The notes under the pieces: model-generated | What the model was told of the DNA's origin: nothing | The model's input: the letters and a program-made list of their open reading frames with translations, nothing else | The model's database searches: none | Program-made: the position numbers and the translations under genes | Origin: Candidatus Methanolliviera sp. GoM_oil | GTDB taxonomy: Archaea; Halobacteriota; Methanoliparia; Methanoliparales; Methanoliparaceae | NCBI GenBank assembly: GCA_902158735.1 | Contig: CABGHG010000112.1 | Coordinates: 1 to 5,902 of the forward strand | Direction: 5' to 3' | DNA length: 5,902 nt | Shown here: piece after piece, positions 4,539 through 5,902 of the stretch | How positions within the stretch are numbered: position 1 is the stretch's first letter | Layout of the letters: the number at the start of each line of letters is the position of its first letter

Positions 4539-4901
4539 ATGAAGATCAGGAAAAAAACGAATCCGGTGCTCACCGATCTCATAGATAAGTTGATCTTGAA
4601 GTCTAGAGAGGAGGGTGTACAAATTTGGAGGGACGTCGCAAAAAGATTAAATCGCCCAACTCGTCAGAGGGTAGCGGTTAACATTAGCAAACTCAACAGA
4701 TATGTGAGAGAGAACGAGCTGGCAATTGTTCCCGGAAAGGTTCTCGGATCTGGGACCATAGAACATCCTATCACTGTATCATCCTTCGGTTTTAGTGAAC
4801 TGGCATATGATAAGATCACTAACGCCAAGGGAAGATGCTTAACGATAGAAGAGTTCATGGGAGAGAATCCAAAGGGTTCGGGAGTTAAAATAATTCAATG
4901 A
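4539..4901 (+). CDS. rpl18e: 50S ribosomal protein L18e (eL18)
   Basis: A large-subunit protein found only in archaea and eukaryotes, related in fold to bacterial L15. The 120 residues match the archaeal length. Characteristic segments are KTNPVLTDLIDKL (6-18), the RVAVNISKLNRYV helix region (44-56), VPGKVLGSG (64-72), ITVSSFGFSELAYDKI (78-93) and the end NPKGSGVKIIQ (110-120). The ATG is supported by the Shine-Dalgarno and by the family N-terminus. The 40 codons further upstream in frame would translate tRNA-Leu and are rejected. It begins 33 nt after the tRNA, so the mRNA left after tRNA excision would have a short 5' leader with the Shine-Dalgarno intact. Confidence 0.95.
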   Translation: MKIRKKTNPVLTDLIDKLILKSREEGVQIWRDVAKRLNRPTRQRVAVNISKLNRYVRENELAIVPGKVLGSGTIEHPITVSSFGFSELAYDKITNAKGRCLTIEEFMGENPKGSGVKIIQ

Positions 4902-4911
4902 GGGGGATTTT

Positions 4912-5328
4912 ATGACCATAATCGATGCGTCTGGATTGATACTCGGCAGATTGTCGAGTGAGGTCTCAAAGAGACTCTTAAATGGTGAAAGTGTGGTGAT
5001 CGTCAACAGCAAGGATTGCTTGATCTCTGGATCTAAAAAGTTTATCTTTAGCATGTATAAAATTAAGAGAGATAGAGGATCCAAAGAGAGAGGCCCTTAT
5101 TTTCCAAGAATGCCTGACATGATCCTGAGGCGGACGATAAGAGGCATGCTCCCATATAAAAAGTCGCGTGGAAGAGAAGCCTACCGTCATTTAAAGGTAT
5201 ATGTAGGAGTGCCAGATGGATTAAATGAAACATTTGAGAGCGTTTCCTCTGCATCCTATTCCAGATTAGGCACGATGAAATACGTCAGACTGGGTGATGT
5301 ATCAAAGAAACTTGGTTCTAAATTTTGA
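4912..5328 (+). CDS. rpl13: 50S ribosomal protein L13 (uL13)
   Basis: An early-assembling large-subunit protein that binds 23S rRNA. The 138 residues are typical of archaea. IIDASGLILGRLSSEVSKRL (3-22) and VVIVNSKD (28-35) form the first signature. GPYFPRMPDMILRRTIRGML (61-80) and PYKKSRGREAYRHLKVYVGV (81-100) form the second. The C-terminus SYSRLGTMKYVRLGDVSKKLG is of the archaeal/L13a kind. The ATG is preceded by GAGGGGGAT, which begins at the rpl18e stop TGA (4899-4901). The gap to rpl18e is 10 nt, so it belongs to the same transcript. Confidence 0.96.
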   Translation: MTIIDASGLILGRLSSEVSKRLLNGESVVIVNSKDCLISGSKKFIFSMYKIKRDRGSKERGPYFPRMPDMILRRTIRGMLPYKKSRGREAYRHLKVYVGVPDGLNETFESVSSASYSRLGTMKYVRLGDVSKKLGSKF

Positions 5329-5337
5329 GGTGTTTTA

Positions 5338-5739
5338 ATGACAAGGGTTGTCAACACGAGTGGCAAAAGAAAAACTGCAATTGCCAGAGCAACGATAAAG
5401 AAGGGAAACGGAAAGGTAAGGGTAAATAAAAAGCCCATCGAGATCATAGAACCCGAGATGGTAAGGCTGAAGATCTCTGAACCATTGATGATCGCCGGGA
5501 ATGCTGCCAAAGAAGTGGATATCGATGTAATAGTGAGCGGGGGTGGATTTATGGGGCAGGCGGAAGCGGTCAGAACCGCAATCGCGAGAGGTTTGGTCGA
5601 GTGGACGAACGACATGGGCCTTAAAGAATCCTACTATAAATATGATAGACCGCTCCTTGTAAACGATTCGAGGCGGAAAGAGCCGAAGAAATTTGGTGGC
5701 AGGGGGGCAAGAAAGAGGGGGCAGAAATCTTACAGATGA
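5338..5739 (+). CDS. rps9: 30S ribosomal protein S9 (uS9)
   Basis: A 30S head protein whose C-terminal tail reaches the anticodon loop of P-site tRNA. The 133 residues show VVNTSGKRKTAIARATIKKG (4-23), then GGGFMGQAEAVRTAIARGLV (68-87) and the signature DSRRKEPKKFGGRGARKRGQ (110-129). It ends in the universal Lys-Ser-Tyr-Arg, so the functional C-terminal Arg is present. The Shine-Dalgarno GAGGTG (5327-5332) overlaps the rpl13 stop TGA. Its own stop TGA lies within the rpoN Shine-Dalgarno. Confidence 0.96.
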   Translation: MTRVVNTSGKRKTAIARATIKKGNGKVRVNKKPIEIIEPEMVRLKISEPLMIAGNAAKEVDIDVIVSGGGFMGQAEAVRTAIARGLVEWTNDMGLKESYYKYDRPLLVNDSRRKEPKKFGGRGARKRGQKSYR

Positions 5740-5745
5740 GGTGAT

Positions 5746-5902
5746 ATGTTTCCCATAAGGTGTTTTACGTGTGGAAAAGTTATCTCGAGATGCTGGGAAG
5801 AGTATAAACAAAGAGCGAAAGACGGAGAAGAGCCAGGAAAAATCCTAGATGATTTGGGGATAGAGAGATACTGTTGCAGAAGGATATTTCTCACCCATGT
5901 TG
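5746..5902 (+). CDS. rpoN: DNA-directed RNA polymerase subunit N (Rpo10), 3' end beyond window
   Basis: A small zinc-binding polymerase subunit homologous to eukaryotic RPB10; it joins the D-L-N-P assembly platform, so it partners with RpoD encoded upstream. The 52 visible residues cover most of a family that is usually about 55-75 long. MFPIRCFTCGKVIS (1-14) gives CxxC (C6, C9), and RYCCRR (41-46) supplies the adjacent cysteine pair C43-C44, the atypical zinc site of this family. LDDLGIERYCCRR is diagnostic. GAGGTGAT directly abuts the ATG, unusually close, but the family N-terminus leaves no alternative start. No frame defects are visible before the edge. Confidence 0.95.
   Translation, partial: MFPIRCFTCGKVISRCWEEYKQRAKDGEEPGKILDDLGIERYCCRRIFLTHV

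Noticed and set aside
5335..5811. 158-codon minus-strand frame opposite rps9
   Set aside because: Longer than S9 but with no family features; it is antisense to two certain genes (S9 and RpoN).

Overview
The window reads as a chromosomal segment of a euryarchaeon. The evidence is archaeal-type ribosomal proteins (S13, S4, S11, L18e, L13, S9), the archaeal RNA polymerase subunits RpoD and RpoN, a Cbf5-type pseudouridine synthase with no bacterial TruB features, archaeal-type cytidylate kinase, two class II tRNA genes without an encoded CCA, Shine-Dalgarno sequences of the GGAGGTGATC type, several TTG/GTG starts and heavy use of AGA/AGG arginine codons. An RpoD carrying two [4Fe-4S]-type cysteine sets and a tRNA-Leu directly ahead of L18e fit methanogen/ANME/Archaeoglobus-related lineages. 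I cannot fix the genus from sequence alone.

Left part (1-521, minus strand): two small genes of the DUF5320 type, transcribed leftward from a TATA box near 566. The promoter-proximal one (259-521) has a one-base frameshift located exactly in the second copy of an internal repeat. The second (1-253, running off the left edge) encodes a Gly/Phe/Arg-rich then Gly/Tyr/Ser/Gln-rich low-complexity protein built on 12-nt and 21-nt tandem DNA repeats. The divergent intergenic region (522-649) holds promoters for both directions.

Middle and right (650-5902, plus strand): a tightly packed translation/transcription cluster: cmk, cbf5, tRNA-Ser(GGA), rps13, rps4, rps11, rpoD, tRNA-Leu(UAA), rpl18e, rpl13, rps9, rpoN (cut by the window end). 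Genes abut or overlap by 1-4 nt, and several stop codons sit inside the next gene's Shine-Dalgarno sequence. The only sizeable gap is 2176-2270, after tRNA-Ser. It contains one strong and one weak hairpin, and may contain the promoter of the S13 operon.

The most striking observation is that both tRNA genes are embedded in the 3' ends of the preceding protein genes on the same strand. The Cbf5 reading frame ends at a TAA in the D-loop of tRNA-Ser. The RpoD reading frame ends at a TAA that is exactly the anticodon of tRNA-Leu(UAA). One transcript therefore cannot yield both a mature tRNA and an intact, stop-containing upstream message. This layout could couple tRNA maturation to production of RNA polymerase subunit D and of Cbf5. 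The rest of the cluster is an ordinary archaeal ribosomal protein neighbourhood.
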